The position numbers and the translations under genes are program-made. Of a DNA stretch of 24,605 bases, positions 1 to 7,079 are shown one piece after another (the stretch's first letter is position 1; the number at the start of each line of letters is the position of its first letter). Source of the stretch: Clostridiales bacterium (GTDB taxonomy: Bacteria; Bacillota; Clostridia; Tissierellales; Sedimentibacteraceae); the NCBI GenBank assembly GCA_003487955.1, contig DNNJ01000079.1, forward strand, positions 1 to 24,605. Direction: 5' to 3'. A model generated the notes under the pieces. The model did not search any database. It saw only the letters and a list, made by a program, of their open reading frames with translations, and was not told where the DNA came from.

Positions 1-97
1 TATATAATTTACTCTTTGCTCCGTAATATCCTTTAGCAAGTTTCAATACTTTTCTATGGTTTTTCTTAGCATTTACAGCACCTTTTACTCTTGCCAT
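1..97 (-). CDS. rplT: 50S ribosomal protein L20, N-terminal part (cut by window edge)
   Basis: Reading the minus strand from the ATG at 97 gives [20 protein letters not shown] followed by [10 protein letters not shown], the highly conserved N-terminus of bacterial L20. Only about 32 residues are present; the rest lies beyond position 1. A strong Shine-Dalgarno (GGAGG, about 103-107) precedes the ATG. It follows rpmI by about 24 bases in the classical order infC-rpmI-rplT. L20 is a 23S-binding assembly protein of the large subunit. In this family of operons it is also the repressor that binds the leader RNA, which fits the leader described at 860-1036. Identity is secure despite truncation. 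Confidence 0.96.
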   Translation of the reverse strand, partial: MARVKGAVNAKKNHRKVLKLAKGYYGAKSKLY

Positions 98-121
98 TAT
101 AGTTCCTCCTTAAGTTCTATA

Positions 122-316
122 TTAATATGGGATTAATTTACCTATTCTTTTTTCGTCAGCTTCTGATACCAATGTACCTTTCCTTAAATCCCTGATTGAT
201 TTAGAAGCTTTTTTACCTGTAAAGTGATTTTTTCCTGATTTTGATCTTTGTATTTTACCGCTTCCGGTTTTTTTAAATCTTTTTGCGGCCGATCTGTTTG
301 TTTTAATTTTTGGCAT
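122..316 (-). CDS. rpmI: 50S ribosomal protein L35
   Basis: A 64-residue, very basic protein starting MPKIKTNRSAAKRFKKTGSG, the characteristic L35 N-terminus, with normal family length. The ATG at 316 has a GGAGG Shine-Dalgarno just upstream. It sits between infC and rplT, with about 18 bases to the infC stop, so the three genes should be one transcript. L35 is a small structural protein of the large ribosomal subunit. Nothing unusual is seen. Confidence 0.97.
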   Translation of the reverse strand: MPKIKTNRSAAKRFKKTGSGKIQRSKSGKNHFTGKKASKSIRDLRKGTLVSEADEKRIGKLIPY

Positions 317-334
317 AGTGGTTCCTCCTTAATG

Positions 335-841
335 TTATTTTTTTGGTGTCAAAAACATAGACATATTTTTGCCTTCTACAGTTGGATATTTATCTATAGT
401 AGAATATTCCGATGTCATTTCAGAAAATTGCATCAATACTTCTCTTCCCATATCCATTTTCCCAAGTTCTCTTCCTCTGAAACGCACAACAACTTTAACT
501 CTGTCGCCGTCTCCAAGGAATTTTGTTGCATTCTTAGCTTTGACAGCCAAGTCATGATCTTCAATATTTGGTGTCATTCTTATTTCTTTGACACTTATTA
601 CTTTTTGTTTCTTTTTGGATTCCTTTTCTTTCTTTGCCTGAGCATATTTATATTTACCGTAATTCATAATCCTGCACACCGGCGGTTCTGCATTAGGCGA
701 TACATTCACCAAGTCAAGCTTTTTACTTTCAGCAATCTTTAAAGCCTCTTTTGTACTTATTATACCAAGCTGGCTTCCATCAGAGTCAATGACTCTTACT
801 TCCTTTTCACGAATTTGCTCGTTGATTTGAAGTTCCTTAAT
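335..841 (-). CDS. infC: Translation initiation factor IF-3 with AUU start
   Basis: IF-3 binds the 30S subunit, checks the start codon and keeps the subunits apart. The frame reads IKELQINEQIREKEVRVID at the N-terminus, then the VNVSPNAEPPVCRIMNYGKY core and an IEDHDLAVKAKNATKFL-type C-terminal domain; about 168 residues, normal length. An in-frame TAG lies at 847-845 and no ATG, GTG or TTG occurs before residue ~47, too far inside the N-terminal domain. The codons after the TAG are ATT ATT AAG. The second ATT (841-839) sits 8 bases after GGAGG and is the best start; ATT at 844 is possible. An AUU start is a known IF-3 autoregulation device. The gene heads the infC-rpmI-rplT operon. Confidence 0.93.
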   Translation of the reverse strand: MKELQINEQIREKEVRVIDSDGSQLGIISTKEALKIAESKKLDLVNVSPNAEPPVCRIMNYGKYKYAQAKKEKESKKKQKVISVKEIRMTPNIEDHDLAVKAKNATKFLGDGDRVKVVVRFRGRELGKMDMGREVLMQFSEMTSEYSTIDKYPTVEGKNMSMFLTPKK

Positions 842-859
842 AATCTATCCCTCCTTAAA

Positions 860-1036
860 ATTTCAAATGCTTCTTATATATAATTATATTATTTTTATCA
901 CACATATTCACATATACATAAAAAAATAGCGACCTTCACCGCTATCTTAAAATACAAAACTGCATTTATTTTTTAACCCAACAGGCAGTTTACAAAACGC
1001 CGCAAGGTGAGAAGCGGTTACTTCTTCTTGAACACT
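860..1036 (-). promoter_or_regulatory. L20-type leader / attenuator of the infC operon
   Basis: The ~175-base minus-strand leader between the promoter and infC contains an intrinsic terminator (926-945) and an upstream segment, ACCGCT at 1018-1013, exactly complementary to AGCGGT at 943-938 in the terminator's 5' arm. The two pairings exclude each other. The upstream segment reads ACCGCTTCTCACC, like low-GC Gram-positive L20 leaders as I recall them. In that known mechanism L20 protein promotes termination to repress its own operon. Leader, hairpin and complementarity are seen directly; control by L20 is inferred from the family. Confidence 0.72.
920..945 (-). terminator. Intrinsic terminator inside the infC leader
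   Basis: On the minus strand ATAGCG (945-940) pairs with CGCTAT (931-926) around an 8-base loop and is followed by a run of T (925-920). It lies about 80 bases upstream of the infC start and downstream of the operon promoter, so it works as an attenuator rather than the end of a gene. Confidence 0.8.
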
Positions 1037-1041
1037 TTATC

Positions 1042-1070
1042 AGTATATACAACATAACAATAAATGTCAA
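1042..1070 (-). promoter_or_regulatory. Sigma-A type promoter of the infC operon
   Basis: Minus strand: TTGACA (1070-1065), a 17-base spacer, then TATACT (1047-1042). This is one mismatch from the full housekeeping consensus with ideal spacing. Transcription should start near 1035 and run through the leader into infC-rpmI-rplT. Confidence 0.87.
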
Positions 1071-1163
1071 CAATTATTTATTGAATAACGTGATAACTTT
1101 TTTTGTAATGGTAAAGATAATACTATCATTAAAAATATTTAAAATTTCGACTAAGGAGGTAAT

Positions 1164-2714
1164 ATGAAAATTAAATTTTTCCCTTTAATAATCTTTTTGA
1201 TAGTATATATTATTTTATTTGCAGCAATGCCTCAAAATATTAAACTACCATTACTATATATAGCTCCATTAATATTATACACAATGTTCATTTCTAAAAC
1301 AATGACAAATTTTATGAAAAATAAGCATCATGATGATGACATGGAAGTAAATGAGACAGCATCCTCTGTAACATATTTTGATAAGAAAAAATCGGAAGAA
1401 CCTAAAATCCAAATAGGTTTTAATGACGTGGCTGGACTTGAGGAAATTAAAGAAGATTTAATGGATATAATTGACTTTTTGAATAATGAAGACAAATACA
1501 GGTCTATGGATGCAAAGGTTCCAAGAGGCATACTATTATACGGACCTCCCGGAACCGGCAAAACACTTATTGCAAAAGCAATAGCAGGCGAAGCAAAAGC
1601 AACATTCATTTATTCCAGCGGCTCCGAATTTGTAGAAAAATATGTTGGTGTAGGAGCTAAAAGAGTCAGAACCATATTTGATAAAGCACGTAAAGAAGCT
1701 CCAAGTATAATTTTTATAGATGAAGTAGATGCCCTTGGAGCCAAAAGAAATGCTGACAGCAACAATGAAAAGGATCAAACTTTAAATCAGCTGTTAATTG
1801 AGCTTGACGGATTTAACAATACCAGCAATGTAATTGTAATTGCTGCAACCAACAGATTAGACTTATTGGATGAAGCGCTTTTAAGACCCGGCAGATTTGA
1901 CAGAAAAATATATGTTGGTAATCCTAATTTTTATTCGAGACTTAAAATATTGGAAGTTCACACGAAAAATAAACCTCTTGACAAAAAAGTTCAGCTTAAG
2001 GATATTGCCGTAAAGACCCATGGATTTTCCGGAGCACAGCTTGCCAACATAGCAAATGAAGCAGCACTTAAAGCAATAAAGGACAAATCAAAGAAAATTA
2101 ACAATGATAACTTTGAATTTGCTATTGAAAAAATAGCAGCAGGTTTGGAAATAAAGCATTCCACCGTAACAGACAAGGAAAAAAGAATTGTTGCCTACCA
2201 TGAGGCAGGTCATGCAGTTGCGGCTAAAATACTTAATATTGATCAAGTACAGAAAATTTCAATAATTCCAAGGGACAAAGCCTTAGGATATGTTTTAAAA
2301 TTCCCTACGGAAGATAAATACCTCTACACTAAAAATGAGCTGTGCAACAAGGTGACCGTACTTCTTGCAGGCAGAGCTTCCGAAGAAGTATTTATCGGTG
2401 AAATATCAACAGGTGCTTCAAATGATATTAAAGAATCAACAAGTATTATTTATGAGATAATCTGCAGCTACGGCATGGGTAAAAATACTCAAAATACATG
2501 CATTGATGAAAGGTTGCTCAAATACTATTTAGACAATATCAAGGATGAAGCTCAAGAAATGACAAAAGATGCATATGAAAATGCCATAACTATAATTCGC
2601 GATAATGAAGCATTGGTTGATAAAATTGCTCAGTACTTATTGAAATACGAAACAATGAATGCAGAAAACCTCGATGAGTTAATGGAAGAAACTAAAAAAA
2701 GAGCGCTAGTTTAA
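1164..2714 (+). CDS. FtsH-type membrane AAA+ zinc protease, short form
   Basis: ATP-driven membrane protease that would extract and degrade membrane or misfolded proteins. Two hydrophobic helices (~residues 5-21 and 29-47) are followed by the AAA+ domain with Walker A GPPGTGKT (127-134), Walker B IIFIDE (182-187) and the RPGRFD motif (241-246). The M41 peptidase domain has HEAGH (346-350) and the GASND aspartate (421) as third zinc ligand, so all catalytic residues are present. At 516 residues it is shorter than the usual 600-650. The loop between the helices is only about 7 residues where typical FtsH has a folded extracytoplasmic domain of about 70, and the C-terminus is short. TAAGGAGG lies just before the ATG. 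It probably is a second FtsH paralogue, as found in clostridia; its targets are unknown. Confidence 0.93.
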   Translation: MKIKFFPLIIFLIVYIILFAAMPQNIKLPLLYIAPLILYTMFISKTMTNFMKNKHHDDDMEVNETASSVTYFDKKKSEEPKIQIGFNDVAGLEEIKEDLMDIIDFLNNEDKYRSMDAKVPRGILLYGPPGTGKTLIAKAIAGEAKATFIYSSGSEFVEKYVGVGAKRVRTIFDKARKEAPSIIFIDEVDALGAKRNADSNNEKDQTLNQLLIELDGFNNTSNVIVIAATNRLDLLDEALLRPGRFDRKIYVGNPNFYSRLKILEVHTKNKPLDKKVQLKDIAVKTHGFSGAQLANIANEAALKAIKDKSKKINNDNFEFAIEKIAAGLEIKHSTVTDKEKRIVAYHEAGHAVAAKILNIDQVQKISIIPRDKALGYVLKFPTEDKYLYTKNELCNKVTVLLAGRASEEVFIGEISTGASNDIKESTSIIYEIICSYGMGKNTQNTCIDERLLKYYLDNIKDEAQEMTKDAYENAITIIRDNEALVDKIAQYLLKYETMNAENLDELMEETKKRALV

Positions 2715-2730
2715 AAACAACGAGAACAAG

Positions 2731-2750
2731 TCCACGGTATCATAGGGACA
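2731..2750 (+). repeat. Left terminal inverted repeat of the element
   Basis: TCCACGGTATCATAGGGACA matches the reverse complement of 16063-16082 at 19 of 20 positions. It lies 3 bases inside the left GAGAAC copy and is probably a recombinase arm-binding sequence. Confidence 0.8.
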
Positions 2751-2784
2751 ATTTACGAAAAGCAAACTGAATACGGAAAAAAGT

Positions 2785-2822
2785 AATCGCATGGGAGAAA
2801 ATCCTGTGCGATTGCTTTTTTA
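2785..2822 (+). terminator. Terminator-like hairpin at the element's left end
   Basis: AATCGCA (2785-2791) pairs with TGCGATT (2807-2813), followed by GC and a run of T (2816-2822). It lies inside the element, about 70 bases downstream of the ftsH-like stop, and would insulate the cargo from chromosomal read-through. Confidence 0.65.
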
Positions 2823-2955
2823 TATAACCGCTACATTTGTGATGAAGACAGTCTATTCATATAGTGTCAGAGGAATATTTTATCAATCCCACCACAGAAA
2901 TCGCTATCATTTATGTGCATGTACAAACGTATTAGAGCAGTTATATAATTTTGTA

Positions 2956-2983
2956 TTGACTAAACACAAATACATGCTATAAT
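2956..2983 (+). promoter_or_regulatory. Strong promoter of the cargo operon
   Basis: TTGACT (2956-2961), a 16-base spacer, then TATAAT (2978-2983) preceded by TGC, giving an extended -10. It lies about 57 bases upstream of the first cargo gene. Both hexamers are near or at consensus, so strong constitutive expression is expected unless an element-encoded repressor acts. The 130 bases between the terminator at 2822 and this promoter show no gene. Confidence 0.82.
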
Positions 2984-3039
2984 TTAAATTGAAAAGTGTT
3001 TGTAGCACACTAAATAATTATCATCTGGAGGTTAGTGAA

Positions 3040-3879
3040 ATGAAGGTTATGACATGGAATATTAATCAACAAAGTGGCAGACGAGACCAAATCCCTGATT
3101 TTGTTATAGATGAAATCATGAAAGCGGACATGGCAATTATTACAGAGTTCAAAAAACCGCAAGAAAAACTGGACGAATTTGAGAAAAAACTAGAAGAGTA
3201 CTGGCTTTGCTATTCACCTGCCACCCATCACAAAGAAATTCTCATTGCTGTCAAAAAGAAGCTGACGGCAGAACCGATAATTGAAGAATGGGAAAAAGAA
3301 GCCGGCGAAAAACCAAATTTTCTGCAAATCTATATAACGGTGAATAAAGTATCGCTAAGGATTATTGGGACAAGAATAAGAATAGGAAATGGTTCCAGAA
3401 TTGACTACATTGAGCGAAAGCAACAACTGGACAACCTCATCTGCGAATTGAATAAAGCAAGTAATGAACGATTGCTTATAGGCGGAGATTTCAATAATTC
3501 TATTATTCGTGGAGCTCGGGACAAAACATACTACGAAGTTAGACAAGAATATCATTATACGGAAAAAGGCGAATTGAGTGCACTGTATGACACCTACAAT
3601 CATCACATTTTGAAAGACGGCTTGCTAGCGGCAGGTCTTATATTACATACACCAGAAAGAAATCAATCCTCTTGGGGATATACTCTACTTAATGGTAATA
3701 CCGATGATCGGGATGTCGGCTGTATAAAAAATGACCACTTTGCAACGACCGAAACCATAAAACTATCGAATGTAGAATACAATATAGACTTTATTACACC
3801 TGCAAACGGTTATGTAAAACCGAATATTTATCCTCCATACCCTGACCACGCCATTTTGACTGCGGATTTAGAATTATAA
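3040..3879 (+). CDS. Endonuclease/exonuclease/phosphatase (EEP) family protein
   Basis: A 279-residue protein with the DNase I/Mg-dependent phosphoesterase pattern: MTWNIN at the N-terminus (Asn7), an ITEF strand with Glu36, GGDFN (148-152), NIDFI (249-253) and a C-terminal PDHA (268-271) carrying the catalytic histidine. All expected acidic and His positions are present, so it should be an active metal-dependent phosphodiesterase or phosphatase; the substrate (DNA, RNA, lipid or nucleotide) cannot be read. No signal peptide, so cytoplasmic. The ATG at 3040 is chosen because GGAGG sits at 3027-3031; the frame is open 17 codons further up but without a ribosome site. First gene of the cargo operon. 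Confidence 0.85.
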   Translation: MKVMTWNINQQSGRRDQIPDFVIDEIMKADMAIITEFKKPQEKLDEFEKKLEEYWLCYSPATHHKEILIAVKKKLTAEPIIEEWEKEAGEKPNFLQIYITVNKVSLRIIGTRIRIGNGSRIDYIERKQQLDNLICELNKASNERLLIGGDFNNSIIRGARDKTYYEVRQEYHYTEKGELSALYDTYNHHILKDGLLAAGLILHTPERNQSSWGYTLLNGNTDDRDVGCIKNDHFATTETIKLSNVEYNIDFITPANGYVKPNIYPPYPDHAILTADLEL

Positions 3880-3904
3880 CTTACTGTTTTAGGAGGCCAA
3901 ATTG

Positions 3905-4420
3905 ATGGAAAATATGATTAATATCAGATGTAATTGGAAGCACTATTCATTGGAATACCAGATAAAGCGCAGAGATACATCACAAGATATGTCAAAGTCA
4001 GCCGTTCTTTCTCGGATGATACGTGCGGCAGATAAGGTGGAAAAAGGAGACTGGAAGCTTGTAAAAGAACTGCTGTCAAAAGTCGAAAAACTTGAGGAAG
4101 CCCCTGTTTTTACAAATTTGCAAGCAAAATATGATGAAGAAAGTGCGGAGATTCTTGAACGTGTTAAATCAAAAATCCTTTTGGAAATAGATGGTCTAAA
4201 AATCCTTCAGGCGCAATATCTATATCAGCTCCTGCAAGTGAATTACCTCGAAGAATTGAAGAAGGAATCATTAGGTGCACGGGCAGACAAACAAGTTAAA
4301 GCCGAAGATGTAAATATGCCCGAAATGGTAAAACTGTTGGTTGAAATGATTCTCTTAGATAAAGATTCAGATGCTCTTAAAAAAATTAAGACCATTTTGG
4401 TTGATTGGAGCAACAAATGA
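3905..4420 (+). CDS. Unknown helical cargo protein
   Basis: A 171-residue soluble protein I do not recognise. It is rich in Lys, Glu and Leu, with long helical stretches (for example SKVEKLEEA, LERVKSKILLEIDGLKIL and KDSDALKKIKTIL), no cysteine cluster and no membrane segment. The N-terminus has a basic IKRRDTSQDMSKS stretch. ATG 3905 follows AGGAGG (3891-3896) by 8 bases; the TTG directly before it is less likely. It is 25 bases behind the EEP gene and overlaps the next gene by ATGA, so the products are probably translationally coupled and may act together. Confidence 0.75.
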   Translation: MENMINIRCNWKHYSLEYQIKRRDTSQDMSKSAVLSRMIRAADKVEKGDWKLVKELLSKVEKLEEAPVFTNLQAKYDEESAEILERVKSKILLEIDGLKILQAQYLYQLLQVNYLEELKKESLGARADKQVKAEDVNMPEMVKLLVEMILLDKDSDALKKIKTILVDWSNK

Positions 4421-4911
4421 CAAGAGCAAGTGCCATGCAGGCTGTTACAAATATCCTTCAGCAGGATTTCAAGTATCTTTATAAAAAAGTTAACACCACG
4501 ATTCACACATTACATTTGACCTTTCAGATGGATTCCAAATCCCATTGCTTACAGATGAGTTTCGATTTTCAAGAACGCTGGTGCGATATTCTCTGTTTTA
4601 TTTCTCCAACTGTTCTCACGGTAGATAGTGAGAACTATTGGGAGGCACTGCAAACGGTCAATCTCATTAACTGGAATATCAAGTCCAGGGGTCGCTTCTA
4701 TGTGGATGATTTTGGCGATGTAGCATATAGCCTGCGTATTGATTATGATATGTTAGAAAAATCACCGAAAATGTATGCAAAGGAAATCGAGTGTGCTGTC
4801 GATTTTTGGTCCGACCTTTTTATCCCCATGCTAAATATTTGCCAAGGCAAAGCCTCCTTTGCAGAAGCAAAGCAGTTTATAGAGGCTATGTGGGGAATGG
4901 GGGTAAAGTGA
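4417..4911 (+). CDS. YbjN-like protein
   Basis: A 164-residue protein whose layout resembles YbjN / type III secretion chaperone-like folds: an alternating beta-strand N-terminal half (LHLTFQMD, LQMSFDFQERW) and then a NWNIKSRGRFYVDDFGD segment with an AYSLRIDYDML strand, close to the N...GRF...DG.I.Y pattern of that family, followed by a helical C-terminus. YbjN proteins are poorly understood and often act as binding partners or chaperones, not enzymes. The ATG overlaps the upstream TGA (ATGA), and its own stop overlaps the next ATG (TGATG), so three genes are tightly coupled. Family assignment is by pattern only. Confidence 0.68.
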   Translation: MTRASAMQAVTNILQQDFKYLYKKVNTTIHTLHLTFQMDSKSHCLQMSFDFQERWCDILCFISPTVLTVDSENYWEALQTVNLINWNIKSRGRFYVDDFGDVAYSLRIDYDMLEKSPKMYAKEIECAVDFWSDLFIPMLNICQGKASFAEAKQFIEAMWGMGVK

Positions 4912-5405
4912 TGATAGTCGCTGCTCATGCCGGCACTGGCAAGACATACTTGGCTGAGATGTACCCGGATAAGGTGATTGATTTTGTTTGTATGCCATAT
5001 AAGTATTTATTGTCTGCTGATAAAAAGGACCATGAGGTATGCAAGGCTGAACCCAACCTCATCATGCGACCGGAATGGCCAGATAACTATGCCGCCGAAC
5101 TAATAAGCATGCGGGATAGCGAAAAAATCATTCTGATTCCGCCCGTCATTCCTGTGTTGCAGATGCTTAATATAGAGGAAATCCCCTATTTTCTTGTCTA
5201 TCCGCAACGCGAGGCCAAGGAGGCCTATCTCCGGCGATACATAGATCGTGGGAATAGCGAGACTTTTCTGGACATTTTCATACAAGGATGGGATTTGTTT
5301 TTAGTGGGTATGGAGACACATACAGGTGGACAGCATATTGTTCTCAAACCGCACGAATTTTTGAGCGATGCTTTGGCGGTTTTTCCGTTGGATCAGCACG
5401 GCTAA
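4911..5405 (+). CDS. P-loop nucleotide/polynucleotide kinase-like protein
   Basis: A 164-residue single-domain P-loop protein. Walker A is at the very N-terminus (MIVAAHAGTGKTYLA, with GTGKT). Later come an IILIPPVIPVLQML strand-helix, IPYFLVYPQREAKEAYLRRY with closely spaced basic residues typical of a kinase lid, then RGNSETFLDIFIQGWD. Small size, no clear AAA+ sensor motifs and the Arg-rich lid suggest a nucleoside/nucleotide or nucleic-acid end kinase rather than an AAA ATPase. The substrate is unknown. ATG 4911 overlaps the previous stop by one base; a GGGGG run about 8 bases upstream may serve as ribosome site. The next 120 bases to the phosphoesterase gene hold no gene. Confidence 0.72.
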   Translation: MIVAAHAGTGKTYLAEMYPDKVIDFVCMPYKYLLSADKKDHEVCKAEPNLIMRPEWPDNYAAELISMRDSEKIILIPPVIPVLQMLNIEEIPYFLVYPQREAKEAYLRRYIDRGNSETFLDIFIQGWDLFLVGMETHTGGQHIVLKPHEFLSDALAVFPLDQHG

Positions 5406-5528
5406 GCGTAGTGACAGTCAGTGACACACACATCAACTCCCGCTACACTTGGACATTTGCATGATCATTCTACTATATTCCCGAATTGGTTCACGGATGA
5501 AATCACGGTTCTGTAAAGGAGAGATTAA

Positions 5529-6221
5529 ATGGTCTATATTACTGGCGATTGCCACGGTGATTTTGAAAGAATCATAGAATTTTGCGAGGATGTTTGCACC
5601 GCAGCCGAGGATGACATACTCGTCATTCTTGGTGATGCAGGGATTAACTACCATGGCAGTCCGTCCGACAATGAGCTAAAGCAAATGCTTAGCGATTTGC
5701 CCATTACGCTACTCTGTATTCATGGCAACCATGAGATGCGCCCCGAGAGTATCGACACCTATGATGAAGCAGAGTGGAATGACGGAATCGTCTATGTTGA
5801 GCCAGAATATCCTAACCTTTTATTCGCCAAGGACGGTGAAATATACAACCTTGAAGGCCGCCGTTGCATCGCCATTGGCGGAGCATACAGCGTGGATAAA
5901 TACAGTCGCACACCCCATGTGAATTGGTGGCCAGATGAGCAACCATCAGACGAGATTATGGCACAAGTCGAGGCGCGGCTTTCCAAAGAGCGTTGGCGTG
6001 TGGATGCAGTGTTCTCGCATACCTGTCCGTTAAAGTACATTCCGCGCGAAGAATTTTTACCTAATATCAACCAAGCCAATGTGGACAGAAGTACCGAGGA
6101 GTGGTTGGATAGTATCGAGGACAGACTGACGTACGATATCTGGTACTGCGGCCATTGGCATACAGATAAGCGTGATAATAATATCGTTTTTATGTTTCAA
6201 GATTACAGAGACCTGCTTTAG
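5529..6221 (+). CDS. Calcineurin-like metallophosphoesterase
   Basis: A 230-residue phosphatase with the full metal-binding series: GDCHGD (6-11), ILGDAGIN (33-40), IHGNHEM (64-70), a downstream FSHTCP histidine and GHWHTD near the C-terminus. These ligate the two metal ions of the PP1/Mre11-type fold. It is cytoplasmic and could act on phosphoproteins, nucleotides or nucleic-acid ends. AAAGGAGAG lies 5-6 bases before the ATG. It is followed after 29 bases by a second phosphatase of a different subfamily, an unusual tandem, and both lie behind the P-loop kinase-like gene. Confidence 0.9.
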   Translation: MVYITGDCHGDFERIIEFCEDVCTAAEDDILVILGDAGINYHGSPSDNELKQMLSDLPITLLCIHGNHEMRPESIDTYDEAEWNDGIVYVEPEYPNLLFAKDGEIYNLEGRRCIAIGGAYSVDKYSRTPHVNWWPDEQPSDEIMAQVEARLSKERWRVDAVFSHTCPLKYIPREEFLPNINQANVDRSTEEWLDSIEDRLTYDIWYCGHWHTDKRDNNIVFMFQDYRDLL

Positions 6222-6250
6222 CGCAGGGGCAGATTTTCAAGGAGGAAGAC

Positions 6251-7057
6251 ATGATTTTTGCGCTTTCAGACATCCACGGGCATTTTCATCAGTTGCGTCG
6301 CCGTATATCGCAACTGGAGCATTTAGAGTCCTTTGCTGCCGGAAAGGATACACTCGTTTTACTGGGTGACTACATAAATAGGGGCAAATTCAGTTATCGT
6401 ACCCTGGAGTTTATCTGGAAGCTCACCCAAGCTTCAAAGAACAATCTAGTTGTCCTGCGTGGCAACCACGAGGATGACTTTTTGGAATTCATTGATGGGG
6501 ATGACACTTGGCTATCGGCAGATAAGGGCTTGCGCACTGTGGGGGGCTTTCTCATCCCCGAGGAAGAGGAGTGTATCAAGGAGCTGGCGCAGGGCGGCAA
6601 GTTCGCGGAGGTTAGCGACTATGTCCGTTCTTGCATCAAGGAGCGCCATGCACCCCTGCTTCATTGGCTCAGGAAGCTACCCTACTACTATGAATCAGAG
6701 AAACAGATTTTCGTCCACGCAGGTGTGGATGAAGAGGCAGAGGAGGATTGGAAATGGGGGACTGCAGATTATTTCTTTGTCGGCAAATATCCGCCCACGA
6801 CAGGTTGGTTTTACAAGGATATCATTGCCGGACACACCTCGGCCAAAAGCGTTTCGGGTAATCCAGACCACAAGGGAATTTATTGGGACGGACAGAGCCA
6901 CTACTTCATTGATGGCGGTGCGGATCAAGGCGGCAGACTGCTTTGCCTGGCCTATGATGAGGAAACAGGCCGCTACTACGAGCTTCTCCCCACCGATCGG
7001 CTTTCCGCAATACTTAAAGCGGGCAGGGTAGTCTATGATGAGTTTATACCACTATAA
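6251..7057 (+). CDS. PPP-type serine/threonine phosphatase-like metallophosphoesterase
   Basis: A 268-residue protein with the PPP/lambda-phosphatase signature: SDIHGHF (6-12), LGDYINRG (38-45, equivalent of GDYVDRG), VLRGNHEDD (68-76), a FVHAG motif and AGHTSAK near the C-terminal third. This subfamily includes bacterial PrpA/PrpB, phage lambda phosphatase and symmetrical Ap4A hydrolases. Substrates could therefore be phosphoserine/threonine proteins, dinucleoside polyphosphates or nucleic-acid ends. AAGGAGGAAG precedes the ATG. It is 22 bases ahead of the next gene and belongs to the same operon. Confidence 0.9.
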   Translation: MIFALSDIHGHFHQLRRRISQLEHLESFAAGKDTLVLLGDYINRGKFSYRTLEFIWKLTQASKNNLVVLRGNHEDDFLEFIDGDDTWLSADKGLRTVGGFLIPEEEECIKELAQGGKFAEVSDYVRSCIKERHAPLLHWLRKLPYYYESEKQIFVHAGVDEEAEEDWKWGTADYFFVGKYPPTTGWFYKDIIAGHTSAKSVSGNPDHKGIYWDGQSHYFIDGGADQGGRLLCLAYDEETGRYYELLPTDRLSAILKAGRVVYDEFIPL

Positions 7058-7079
7058 CTATTGATGGAGGGAACTGCAC

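Noticed and set aside
248..742. Plus-strand open frame of 164 codons
   Set aside because: It is the antisense shadow of rpmI and infC, is rich in Phe, Cys and Ser and has no ribosome site.
2791..2982. Plus-strand open frame of 63 codons at the element's left end
   Set aside because: It starts inside the terminator hairpin and ends in the cargo promoter; no protein-like pattern.
6450..7031. Long out-of-frame plus-strand frame within the PPP phosphatase gene
   Set aside because: Shadow frame of a GC-richer gene; the phosphatase motifs are all in the other frame.
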